Shown in pieces: positions 1 to 8,125 of a stretch of DNA of 64,000 bases. Origin of the DNA: Azohydromonas sediminis (lineage in GTDB: Bacteria; Pseudomonadota; Gammaproteobacteria; Burkholderiales; Burkholderiaceae_C). Positions within the stretch are counted from its first letter, which is position 1; each line of letters begins with the position of its first letter. The notes under the pieces were generated by a model that was not told the origin of the DNA, ran no database searches, and worked only from the letters and a program-made list of their open reading frames with translations. The stretch covers positions 62,001 through 126,000 of the forward strand of contig NZ_QOAZ01000007.1 in the NCBI RefSeq assembly GCF_003574675.1. Reading direction: 5' to 3'. The position numbers and the translations under genes are program-made.

Positions 1-183
1 CGCCCAGATGATCTTGTTGTCGGGGCCGAGCGGGTCGACCTTCGGGTCGACCTCCTCGACGATGTACTTGGTGGCCAAGCCGCGCGAGCCGAGGTAGGCG
101 CGCGCCCAGTCCATGTTCAGCGGCTCGGCCTTGACGGTGCCGGCACTCAGGTTGACGCGGAGGATCTTTCCTGCCCAGGACAT
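1..183 (-). CDS. Aldehyde:ferredoxin oxidoreductase, N-terminal fragment (cut by window edge)
   Basis: Only the first 61 residues are in the window; the gene runs off the left end. The start reads [20 protein letters not shown], followed by a conserved [11 protein letters not shown] stretch, which is the usual opening of the tungsten-containing aldehyde:ferredoxin oxidoreductase family. The family oxidises aldehydes to carboxylic acids at a tungsten bis-pterin centre with one [4Fe-4S] cluster. The gene for a four-cluster ferredoxin subunit ends 10 bases upstream on the same strand, the arrangement seen in the Aromatoleum-type AorABC enzymes. With the nearby alcohol dehydrogenase this would complete an alcohol-aldehyde-acid route. 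The family assignment is firm for this short piece; substrate range is not visible. Confidence 0.82.
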   Translation of the reverse strand, partial: MSWAGKILRVNLSAGTVKAEPLNMDWARAYLGSRGLATKYIVEEVDPKVDPLGPDNKIIWA

Positions 184-193
184 GTCGTACTCC

Positions 194-670
194 TTATGCG
201 GCAGCGGGTTGGTTGCCGAGCTTGTCGGCCCAGGCCTGCATCTTCGACAGGCCCGTCCAGTTGGCGTCGATGTAGGTGATCGCGCCGGTGGGGCAGGCTT
301 CGGCACAGGCCGGCTGGCCGCCGCACAGGTCGCACTTCTGCACCTTGCCGGTTTCCTGCACGTAGTTGATCGTGCCGAACGGGCAGCTGATCGTGCACAC
401 CTTGCAGCCGACGCAGGTCGTCTCGTTGACGACCTTGGCGCCCGTGAGCTTGTCGATCGTGATCGCCTCGACCGGGCACGCGTGCAGGCACCAAGCCTCG
501 TCGCACTGCGTGCAGGTGTAAGGCACCTTGCGCCCGGTGTGGTGGAAGTCGAACACCTTGATGCGCGACTTCGCCGGCGCGTAGGTGGCGTAGTTCTCGA
601 ACGAGCACGCCATCTCGCACTGCAGGCAGCCGGTGCATTTGTCGGGGTTGATGTGCAAGGTTTTCTGCAT
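194..670 (-). CDS. Four-cluster ferredoxin subunit of aldehyde oxidoreductase
   Basis: This 158-residue protein has four cysteine quartets, each able to hold a [4Fe-4S] cluster: C12/C15/C18/C22 ([11 protein letters not shown]), then [24 protein letters not shown] and [14 protein letters not shown]. There is no signal peptide, so it works in the cytoplasm as an electron-transfer subunit of the HycB/DmsB/AorA type. It sits directly upstream of the aldehyde oxidoreductase catalytic gene on the same strand and is probably cotranscribed with it. A candidate sigma-54 promoter (715-730) and a 17-bp dyad (795-811) lie upstream. The partner enzyme is inferred from adjacency; the iron-sulfur reading is direct. 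Confidence 0.85.
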   Translation of the reverse strand: MQKTLHINPDKCTGCLQCEMACSFENYATYAPAKSRIKVFDFHHTGRKVPYTCTQCDEAWCLHACPVEAITIDKLTGAKVVNETTCVGCKVCTISCPFGTINYVQETGKVQKCDLCGGQPACAEACPTGAITYIDANWTGLSKMQAWADKLGNQPAAA

Positions 671-714
671 GGGGTCCTCGGGGTGGAGTGGACACGGGGC
701 ATACCGGCGCAGCC

Positions 715-730
715 TGCCCTGGCGACGCCA
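715..730 (-). promoter_or_regulatory. Candidate sigma-54 promoter of the aldehyde oxidoreductase operon
   Basis: The minus strand reads TGGCGTCGCCAGGGCA. The invariant GG and GC pairs are 10 bases apart as sigma-54 requires and the -24 box starts TGGC, but the -12 box is GGGC instead of TTGC. It lies about 45 bases upstream of the start codon and about 65 bases downstream of the TGTTCCAC dyad, a spacing close to that at the dehydrogenase promoter. Position supports it more than sequence does. Confidence 0.4.
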
Positions 731-794
731 CGGTGCCTGTGACGTATGTTGCGAAGGTGGCCTCGGCGCCGAAACCTAGGTCTAACCCTAGCGG

Positions 795-811
795 TGTTCC
801 ACGCCGTGACA
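795..811. promoter_or_regulatory. 17-bp dyad, candidate activator site upstream of the aldehyde oxidoreductase genes
   Basis: The sequence TGTTCCACGCCGTGACA has TGT and ACA ends separated by 11 bases. The same TGTTCCAC half and the same TGT-N11-ACA layout recur at 10001-10017 in front of the alcohol dehydrogenase. It overlaps the left arm of the inverted repeat at 803-832. It is proposed as the enhancer site of the AcoR-type activator encoded at 2369-4456. Confidence 0.45.
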
Positions 812-832
812 GCGTCGCCGCGCTGTCACGGC
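803..832. repeat. Perfect 12-bp inverted repeat with 6-base loop
   Basis: GCCGTGACAGCG is mirrored by CGCTGTCACGGC around the loop TCGCCG. The repeat contains the stop codon of the solute-binding protein gene (826-828, minus strand). No T-run follows it on the minus strand, so it is not a classical intrinsic terminator. It could be a stem that limits read-through into the aldehyde oxidoreductase genes, or a regulator site, since its left arm overlaps the TGT-N11-ACA dyad. Confidence 0.6.
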
Positions 833-1671
833 CGGCGCCACGACACGTTGCGCGACGCGAACATCGCCGCCAGTTCGCCGCTGGCGGCGAGCGCCTCGAC
901 GGCCGCCTGCAGCGCCTGCGCGAGATCGCGCGCGTCGCGCTTGACGGCCATGCCCACCGCCCAGCCGTTGCGCATCTGCGGCAGCGGCAGCGGCTCGATC
1001 GCCACGCCGCTGGCGCCGCCCAGGACCGACTCGAGCTCGGAGGCGAGCCCCGCGGCGCCGGCGACTTCACCGCGCCGCAGCCGATGCGCGGCCTCGGTGC
1101 CGTCGGCGATCTTGGTGTCCAGCTGGTCGCGGTAACGCCCGCCTTCGGCACCGATCAGCAGCCAGCCGGCCAGGCTCTGCCCCGCCACGGCGATGCGCTG
1201 CGTGCCGAAGTCGGCCAGACCGTCCATGCGCGGCACGGCGTCGAGGCGGCGCGCGATCATCACCCGCTCGCGGTAGTACGGCGCGAAGATCTCGACCTGC
1301 GGCGTCGCGCGCATCAGCGGCGGGTCGACCGGCACGTGCAGCATCACGTCGGCCGGACCGAAGCCGAGATAGTGGCCGCGCCAGACCATGTTGCGCAGAT
1401 CGTCGCCCATGCTCTCGCCGGCGTGAAACGGCAGCAGCGACAGCGTGACCCCGAGGTGCTGCGCCAGCGCACGCGCGAGCATCACGTCGATGCCCTCGCC
1501 GCCGACGTGAAACGGCGGCATGTCGTGGTAGACCGCCACCGACAGCCGCCCGCGCTCCTTCACGCGCGCCAGCGCCTCGGCACGCGCAGCCAGCGGCAGC
1601 GCAGCGGTGGCGACGGCGGCCGCCGCCGCCGTGATCAGCCGGCGGCGCCGGCGGTCGGCCGGCGGCCTCAA
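826..1671 (-). CDS. Quinoprotein-associated periplasmic solute-binding protein (SBP_bac_3 type)
   Basis: A TTG start is chosen because it overlaps the TGA of the upstream cytochrome gene (TTGA) and is followed at once by an arginine-rich, alanine-rich signal peptide ending in ARA. The mature part (KERGRLSVAVYHDMPPFHVG, then GIDVMLARALAQHLGV) is a family-3 amino-acid-type binding fold. It matches the group of binding proteins that accompany PQQ dehydrogenases instead of ABC transporters; no permease or ATPase gene is adjacent. The family is usually assumed to bind a dehydrogenase ligand or partner, but its role is not established. It is cotranscribed with the PedF-like cytochrome under the sigma-54 promoter at 2191-2206. 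Confidence 0.75.
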   Translation of the reverse strand: MRPPADRRRRRLITAAAAAVATAALPLAARAEALARVKERGRLSVAVYHDMPPFHVGGEGIDVMLARALAQHLGVTLSLLPFHAGESMGDDLRNMVWRGHYLGFGPADVMLHVPVDPPLMRATPQVEIFAPYYRERVMIARRLDAVPRMDGLADFGTQRIAVAGQSLAGWLLIGAEGGRYRDQLDTKIADGTEAAHRLRRGEVAGAAGLASELESVLGGASGVAIEPLPLPQMRNGWAVGMAVKRDARDLAQALQAAVEALAASGELAAMFASRNVSWRRP

Positions 1672-2147
1672 ATCGGCTTCTCCCGCCGCGTTTCGAGGTA
1701 CGACTTGATCGACCACATCGCCTCCTGACTCAAGATGCCCTCGAAAGGCGGCATGTAGACCGCACCGTTGCGGGCCACGCCGCGGCGCACCCTGCCGAGG
1801 TAGAAGTCGTCCATCTCCTTCACGCACGCGGCCTTGCGCTTGTCGTCGCGCAGTGTCGCGCAGTCGCCATCGAGCTTGCGCAGGTCCGGTGCAATGCCGC
1901 CCGAGACCGCCTCGAGACCGTGGCAGCGCGCGCAGTTCTGGTTGTACGCCGAACTGCCGATGCGCACCGCCACCGCATTGTTGCGGTAGGGGTTCTCGGT
2001 GCGCCACTGCTCGCCGAGCTGCGGCAGCTCGCGGGTGTCGACGGCCTGCGGCGTGACGTCGCCGTGGGCGAACGCCGCGCCCGACAGCGCCAGCACGAGG
2101 GCGGCGGCGAACGGCCGCAGGTCGAAACGAAGGGGCTGCGTGATCAT
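1668..2147 (-). CDS. pedF: PedF-type cytochrome c-550
   Basis: This 159-residue protein starts with a signal peptide (cut after SGAAFA, before HGDVTP) and carries one haem c site, CARCH, in the stretch YNQNCARCHGLEAVSGG. A downstream methionine in YMPPFEG is the likely sixth ligand. The HGDVTPQ opening and the ENPYRNN segment are typical of PedF, the periplasmic electron acceptor of PQQ alcohol dehydrogenases. The ATG at 2147 is chosen over upstream in-frame starts because it begins the signal peptide and lies downstream of the sigma-54 promoter. It overlaps the solute-binding protein gene by four bases. It should carry electrons from the dehydrogenase at 8126-9865 to the respiratory chain. 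Confidence 0.85.
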   Translation of the reverse strand: MITQPLRFDLRPFAAALVLALSGAAFAHGDVTPQAVDTRELPQLGEQWRTENPYRNNAVAVRIGSSAYNQNCARCHGLEAVSGGIAPDLRKLDGDCATLRDDKRKAACVKEMDDFYLGRVRRGVARNGAVYMPPFEGILSQEAMWSIKSYLETRREKPI

Positions 2148-2190
2148 CGGAAGGTTGCTCCGTGGTTGGAATGCAGGGATGCACCGTTTC

Positions 2191-2206
2191 TGCAAACCGC
2201 GTGCCA
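2191..2206 (-). promoter_or_regulatory. Sigma-54 (-24/-12) promoter of the cytochrome/solute-binding operon
   Basis: The minus strand reads TGGCACGCGGTTTGCA, a full match to the sigma-54 consensus TGGCACG-N4-TTGCA. The predicted transcript start is near 2180, about 33 bases before the ATG at 2147. It differs from the alcohol dehydrogenase promoter at only two bases. The sigma-54 activator gene begins on the opposite strand 163 bases away. Confidence 0.88.
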
Positions 2207-2298
2207 TCGGCCGCGGCGCCAGGAGCACCGCGCAGCGTCGGGGTCGGCCCGAGGCCTCCTGTTCCGATCAGGAACGGTTCAGGTTCGCGATGCAGCAT

Positions 2299-2307
2299 GT
2301 GGAACAC
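2299..2307. promoter_or_regulatory. GTGGAACAC half-site of the shared regulatory element
   Basis: GTGGAACAC is the reverse complement of the TGTTCCAC half found in both 17-bp dyads. It lies between the divergent cytochrome operon and activator gene, about 95 bases upstream of the cytochrome -24 box and 60 bases before the activator start. It could serve the cytochrome promoter, autoregulation, or both. Only the half-site is conserved here. Confidence 0.35.
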
Positions 2308-2368
2308 TCGCGCCCGGGACGCGGACAGCGAAGCCGCGCCCGCCGAAGTGCAGCAGAGGAGACGAAGG

Positions 2369-4456
<2,088 letters not shown>

Positions 4457-4570
4457 CGCCTCGGCGAGCGCCCGGCCCTGCCCCGTGCCGGCGCGGCATG
4501 GCGCCGCCGATGGCGACCCAGCCGCAGCCGCCGGACCTGCACGCACCAGCCATCCGGCAGGGCCTGTCCA

Positions 4571-4586
4571 CGGCATGGCTCTTGCT
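4571..4586 (+). promoter_or_regulatory. Candidate sigma-54 promoter of the PqqB-like/ExbB-like cassette
   Basis: CGGCATGGCTCTTGCT has the GG-N10-GC spacing and a full TTGCT -12 box; the -24 box CGGCATG differs from TGGCACG at two positions. The predicted start is near 4597, ahead of the small ORF at 4683 and the cassette 4739-7999. No TGTTCCAC dyad was found in the 115 bases upstream. Confidence 0.6.
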
Positions 4587-4682
4587 CACGATCGCGGCGC
4601 ACGGCCGCACGCGTCGCCAGCACGGCGCGGCGCTGCGGTCCGGGACCGTCACCAGACACGACACGATTGCGAGGGAGATCCG

Positions 4683-4742
4683 ATGGCCGCCGCGCCGAAC
4701 CTGCCACCGACACCGGTCCGCACCCGCGGACGATCGCGGTGA
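4683..4742 (+). CDS. 19-residue small ORF coupled to the PqqB-like gene
   Basis: The ORF encodes MAAAPNLPPTPVRTRGRSR and has the best ribosome-binding site of the region (GAGGGAG, 7 bases upstream). Its TGA overlaps the GTG start of the PqqB-like gene (GTGA), so translating it would deliver ribosomes to that start. It lacks the conserved Glu and Tyr of PqqA and is not a PQQ precursor. It may be only a translational leader. Confidence 0.35.
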   Translation: MAAAPNLPPTPVRTRGRSR

Positions 4743-5476
4743 AGATCGTCGTCCTCGGCCCGCCACCGAAGCGGCCCACCCAGCGGCCGGGACTGGGCCT
4801 GTCGGTCGACGGCCACCACTGGGTGATGCTCGACGCGGCCGGCGCGGTGCCCGACGCGCTGGAGCCGCCGAGCCGCGACGAGCCGATCGCCGTCGTGCTG
4901 ACCGACGCGCGCGCCGACCACGCGAGCGGGCTGCTGAGCCTGCGCGACGGCCACCCGATCGACCTGTACGCGACGCCGGCGGTGTTCGAGCAGCTGACGG
5001 TCGGGCTGCCGGTGCTGCCGGTGCTGCAGCACTACTGCGACGTGCACTGGCGCCTCGTCGCGGTGGCCGGTGACGCGCAACTCGCGCGCTTTCGCATCGA
5101 CGCCTGGCCGTCGCTGGACTTCACCGCGGTGGGTCTCGACGCCGGGCAAGGCAGCGGCGCCGGCGAGGCGATCGCGCTCGTCGTGCGCGACGCCGCGAGC
5201 GGCCACCAGCTGTTCTACGCACCCGCCCTCGACAAGGCCTCGACGCCGCCGGCTCCCTGGATGGACGACAGCGACTGCGTGATCGTCGGCGGCGATTGCC
5301 GCGTGTGGCGCGAAGGCCCCGCGGGAGCGCTGCCGCCGCCGTGGATCGCCGCCCTGTTCGAAGCGCGCGCCGCGCGCAAGGTGCTGCTGCAGCCGCCGGC
5401 GGCCAGCGGCTGCGCCGACGTCTCGGGCGCGCGGGCGATCGAGATCGCCTACGCCGGCATGGAGATCGAGCTGTGA
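4739..5476 (+). CDS. Degenerate PqqB homologue (metallo-hydrolase fold)
   Basis: This 245-residue protein starts with KIVVLGPPP and ends AYAGMEIEL; both ends, and the central stretch VVLTDARADHASGLLSLRDG, align with PqqB, the metallo-beta-lactamase-fold enzyme that hydroxylates the PqqA tyrosine during PQQ synthesis. It is shorter than PqqB (usually about 300 residues). It lacks the N-terminal zinc-binding WNCNC motif and the HLPLSG-type histidine motif, so the classical catalytic metal site is largely missing. The GTG start overlaps the stop of a 19-residue ORF, and its own TGA overlaps another small ORF. It heads a cassette with ExbB-like and ExbD-like genes. It may bind PQQ or a metal without catalysing PQQ formation; that role is inference. 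Confidence 0.6.
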   Translation: MKIVVLGPPPKRPTQRPGLGLSVDGHHWVMLDAAGAVPDALEPPSRDEPIAVVLTDARADHASGLLSLRDGHPIDLYATPAVFEQLTVGLPVLPVLQHYCDVHWRLVAVAGDAQLARFRIDAWPSLDFTAVGLDAGQGSGAGEAIALVVRDAASGHQLFYAPALDKASTPPAPWMDDSDCVIVGGDCRVWREGPAGALPPPWIAALFEARAARKVLLQPPAASGCADVSGARAIEIAYAGMEIEL

Positions 5477-5526
5477 GCGCTGCGCCGCCGCATGCGGCTG
5501 CCGGCGCGACGGAGCCGAAGGCGTGA
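5473..5526 (+). CDS. 17-residue linking ORF between PqqB-like and ExbB-like genes
   Basis: The short frame (GTG start, SAAPPHAAAGATEPKA) overlaps the stop of the PqqB-like gene by GTGA and ends in GTGA, which is also the start of the ExbB-like gene. It fills the gap exactly with overlaps at both ends. This would keep ribosomes moving through the operon, but no protein function is suggested and it may not be a gene. Confidence 0.25.
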   Translation: MSAAPPHAAAGATEPKA

Positions 5527-6170
5527 AGGCGCTGCTCGACGTCGCGATCCGGCGCGGTGGCGGCGGCACGGTCGCCACCAGCGGCACGCGCACGCTCGCG
5601 CAGGGCCTGTTCTGGGCCTGGGTGCTGCACGCGGCGCTGGCGCTGTTCGTCGGCTGGCAGGTCGCGCGCGCCGGCGGCTGGGCGCTGCTCGTCGAGCGCG
5701 ACCCGAGCCGCATCAGCCTGCTGATCGTCGCGCTCGCGCTGGCCGTGACCGCGTGGTGCGGACGGCGCGCGTGGCGCCTGGCCCGCGAGGCCGCGCCCGA
5801 CGGCGAATGGGCGCGCCTGTGGCGGCTCGAGGGCGGCGGCGCCGACCCGCAGGCCGCGCAGCGCCTGGCCGAGCGCAGCCACGGCCCGCACGAGACGGCG
5901 TGGTGGTTCGCCGCCTCGGCGATCAAGCTCGGCCTGCTCGGCACCGTCGTCGGCTTCATCGTGACGGCGTCGCGGCTGGCCGCGAGCCAGGTCTTCGAGC
6001 TCGCCGAGGTGCAGCTGCTGCTCAAGCAGATGACCGAGGGGATGGCGATCGCGCTGTACACGACGCTCGTGGGCCTCGTCGCCAACCTCTGGCTCGGGCT
6101 GCAGCTGCTGCTGCTCGACCGTCTGGCCGACCGCGTTGCGGCGTCGATCGCCGGCGGGGAGCTGGGCTGA
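5523..6170 (+). CDS. ExbB/TolQ/MotA-like proton channel protein
   Basis: This 215-residue integral membrane protein has four hydrophobic segments (about 26-46, 63-80, 127-149, 172-198). Segment three contains LGLLGTVVGF (136-145), the signature of the ExbB/TolQ/MotA family, and segment four reads MAIALYTTLVGLVANL, the matching second channel helix. The long cytoplasmic loop lies between segments two and three. The next gene encodes an ExbD-like single-span partner, so the pair could form a proton-driven stator. The context (PqqB-like protein, lipoprotein, a sigma-54 promoter shared in type with a TonB-dependent receptor) suggests a role in energising outer-membrane transport, but the partner receptor is not proven. 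The GTG start is set by overlap with the preceding small ORF. Confidence 0.72.
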   Translation: MKALLDVAIRRGGGGTVATSGTRTLAQGLFWAWVLHAALALFVGWQVARAGGWALLVERDPSRISLLIVALALAVTAWCGRRAWRLAREAAPDGEWARLWRLEGGGADPQAAQRLAERSHGPHETAWWFAASAIKLGLLGTVVGFIVTASRLAASQVFELAEVQLLLKQMTEGMAIALYTTLVGLVANLWLGLQLLLLDRLADRVAASIAGGELG

Positions 6171-6177
6171 GGCGGCG

Positions 6178-6780
6178 ATGGCCTACCTGCGCCGGCGCCG
6201 CCACGACGACCTCGACCCGTTCAGCGACCTGCTGTTCAACACGCTGCTGGTCTTCGTGCTGCTGTTCGCGGTGGCGCTGGTGGCGATGAATCCGAAGGCG
6301 CGCACCGGCGTGATCGACGCCAAGGCCGAGTTCATCGTCACCGTGACCTGGCCCGACATGGACCCCAACGACATCGACACCTGGGTCCAGGACCCGGCCG
6401 GCAACCTGGTGTGGTTCCGCGCGCGCGAAGGCGGCATGATGCACCTGGACCGCGACGACCGCGGGATGACCAACGACACGATCGTGATCGACGGCCGCCA
6501 GATCGTGAACCCGCTGAACCAGGAGGTGGTGACGATCCGCGGCTTCGCGCCCGGCGAGTACACCGTCAACGTGCACTACTACGAGAGCCGCAACGGCCAG
6601 CCGGTGACGGTCAACGTCTCGGTCGTCAAGGTCAACCCGCGCGCGAGCGTCGTCTTCTACGGCAGCGTCGACCTCGCGCGCAAGGGCGACGAGGCCACCG
6701 CGGTGCGCTTCACCGTCGACCGCGACGGCGAGGTGCGCGATGTCAACACGCTGCCGAAGTCGATCGTGGAGCGTTCGTGA
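6178..6780 (+). CDS. ExbD-like single-span protein with DUF2135-type periplasmic domain
   Basis: The N-terminus (DLDPFSDLLFNTLLVFVLLFAV) is ExbD-like: an acidic residue before one transmembrane helix at about residues 17-37. The rest, about 150 residues, is predicted periplasmic and beta-rich, with APGEYTVNVHYYESR, a motif of DUF2135/YfaP-type domains, instead of the ExbD periplasmic fold. It follows the ExbB-like gene by seven bases and overlaps the next gene by GTGA. It probably forms the peptidoglycan- or partner-contacting half of a stator with the ExbB-like protein. The fusion of an ExbD-type anchor to this domain is unusual. Length 200 residues. Confidence 0.65.
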   Translation: MAYLRRRRHDDLDPFSDLLFNTLLVFVLLFAVALVAMNPKARTGVIDAKAEFIVTVTWPDMDPNDIDTWVQDPAGNLVWFRAREGGMMHLDRDDRGMTNDTIVIDGRQIVNPLNQEVVTIRGFAPGEYTVNVHYYESRNGQPVTVNVSVVKVNPRASVVFYGSVDLARKGDEATAVRFTVDRDGEVRDVNTLPKSIVERS

Positions 6781-7277
6781 GCGGTACCGACGTCCTGCTG
6801 TGGCTCTACGTCGCCGCGGTTTTCGCGGCGGCGCTCGCGCTGCTGTTCTCGCGCTGGCCCGGGTGGGCGCGCGCAGCCGTCGTCGCGGGCGCGGTCGGGC
6901 TGTGGTTCGCCGCGTCGGCCACGCTCGGCGACGTGTGGGGGCGCCCGAGCCGCGAGGCGCTGCCCGAGCGCTTCGTGCTGCTCGCCGCCGTCATCGAGGA
7001 GCCCGGCAAGACGACGCCGGGCGCGCTGTACGTCTGGGTCCACGAGCTCGTCGACGGCAAGCCCGCCCCCGAGCCGCGCGCCTTCCGGCTGCCTTACAGC
7101 AAGGACCTGCACGCGCTGCTCAACGACGCGCTGAAGAAGGTCCGCCAGGGCATCAGCCAGCTCGGCACTGCCGAACCGCGGCGCGGCGTGCAGGGCCTGT
7201 CGTGGCTGCGGCCCGGCAGCGAGGCGCAGGAGATCAGGATCCGCGACCTGCCGGTGCCGCAGCTGCCCGAGAAATGA
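6777..7277 (+). CDS. Small membrane protein of unknown function in the ExbB-like cassette
   Basis: This 166-residue protein has two N-terminal hydrophobic helices (about 5-24 and 33-51) and then a soluble domain of about 110 residues containing PGALYVWVHELVDGKPAPEP and a positively charged helix (DLHALLNDALKKVRQGI). No family was recognised. The GTG start overlaps the TGA of the ExbD-like gene and its stop overlaps the lipoprotein ATG, so it is translated as part of the cassette. It is probably an accessory subunit of the putative stator complex; this rests on context only. Confidence 0.6.
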   Translation: MSGTDVLLWLYVAAVFAAALALLFSRWPGWARAAVVAGAVGLWFAASATLGDVWGRPSREALPERFVLLAAVIEEPGKTTPGALYVWVHELVDGKPAPEPRAFRLPYSKDLHALLNDALKKVRQGISQLGTAEPRRGVQGLSWLRPGSEAQEIRIRDLPVPQLPEK

Positions 7278-7999
7278 CGGCAACGATCGCGCACCCGTCC
7301 TGGCGTCTGGCCGCGCTCGCGCTGGCCGCGGCCGCGCTGGCCGGCTGCCGTGCACCGGCGGGCGAGGCCCTGTTCCCGCTCGACCCCGGCCACGAGTGGA
7401 CGTACCGCGTGACGAGCGAGCGCGACGACTCGGCCGCCGTCGAGCACGAGACACTGCGGCTGCGCACGCTCGGCCGCGAGGCGCTCGACGACGGCCCGGC
7501 CTGGCGGCGGCGCAGCGACGACGGCGTCGACTACTGGCTGCGCGCCGACGACAGCGGCATCTACCGCGTCGCGAGCAAGAGCGACCTCGACGCCGAGCCG
7601 CGGCCCGACGCGCAGCGCCGCTATGTGCTGAAGGCACCGTACCGCGTCGGCACGCAGTGGCAGGCGCCGACGACGACGTACCTGCTGCGACGGCGCGCCG
7701 ACTTCCCGCCCGAGCTGCGCCACGTCGTGCCGCCGGTGGCGATGCACTACCAGATCGAGGCCACCGACGAGGCGGTGGAGACGCCCGCCGGCCGCTTCGT
7801 GCGCTGCCTGCGCGTGCGCGGCGTCGCCAGCGTGCACGTGTTCGCCGACTCGGTGGCCGGCTGGCGCGACCTGCCGCTGGTGACCACCGAGTGGTACTGC
7901 CCCGGCCCCGGCCTCGTGCGCCTGAAGCGCGAGGAGCCGGCGCGCTACGCGTTCGTCCACGGCGGCACGCTGACGATGGAGCTCGTGGCCTGGCAGTAG
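7274..7999 (+). CDS. Outer-membrane-type lipoprotein of unknown function
   Basis: This 241-residue protein begins with a lipoprotein signal peptide whose lipobox is LAGC (Cys at about residue 25), followed by Arg-Ala, which would not trigger inner-membrane retention. The mature protein opens LFPLDPGHEWTYRV, a feature of beta-rich periplasmic lipoproteins of unknown role. Its ATG overlaps the previous stop (ATGA), and it is the last gene of the five-gene cassette. No catalytic motif was seen. It could be the outer-membrane component of the cassette. Confidence 0.65.
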   Translation: MTATIAHPSWRLAALALAAAALAGCRAPAGEALFPLDPGHEWTYRVTSERDDSAAVEHETLRLRTLGREALDDGPAWRRRSDDGVDYWLRADDSGIYRVASKSDLDAEPRPDAQRRYVLKAPYRVGTQWQAPTTTYLLRRRADFPPELRHVVPPVAMHYQIEATDEAVETPAGRFVRCLRVRGVASVHVFADSVAGWRDLPLVTTEWYCPGPGLVRLKREEPARYAFVHGGTLTMELVAWQ

Positions 8000-8064
8000 C
8001 CCGCACCCCACGGCAGCGGGGGCGTCGCGCCGCATGCGGACCCGCGGCTCACGGCGCAGGCGCG

Positions 8065-8096
8065 CAAGAAAAAGGGGCTGCGTCGCCGCAGCCCCT
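8065..8096 (-). terminator. Intrinsic terminator of the alcohol dehydrogenase gene
   Basis: On the minus strand AGGGGCTGCG pairs with CGCAGCCCCT around a 4-base loop (stem 8073-8096) and is followed by TTTTTCTT. It lies 30 bases after the dehydrogenase stop codon. The converging lipoprotein gene ends at 7999 on the other strand. Confidence 0.88.
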
Positions 8097-8125
8097 GCCG
8101 GTGCGAGGTGGACCGGCTCAGGTCC

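Noticed and set aside
4683-4742. The 19-residue small ORF as PqqA
   Set aside because: PqqA precursors carry a conserved Glu-x-x-x-Tyr; this peptide has neither residue.
5523-6780. ExbB/ExbD-like pair as a Zorya-type anti-phage system
   Set aside because: The proteins lack the long cytoplasmic tail of ZorA and the OmpA-like domain of ZorB, and no ZorC, ZorD or ZorE gene is nearby.
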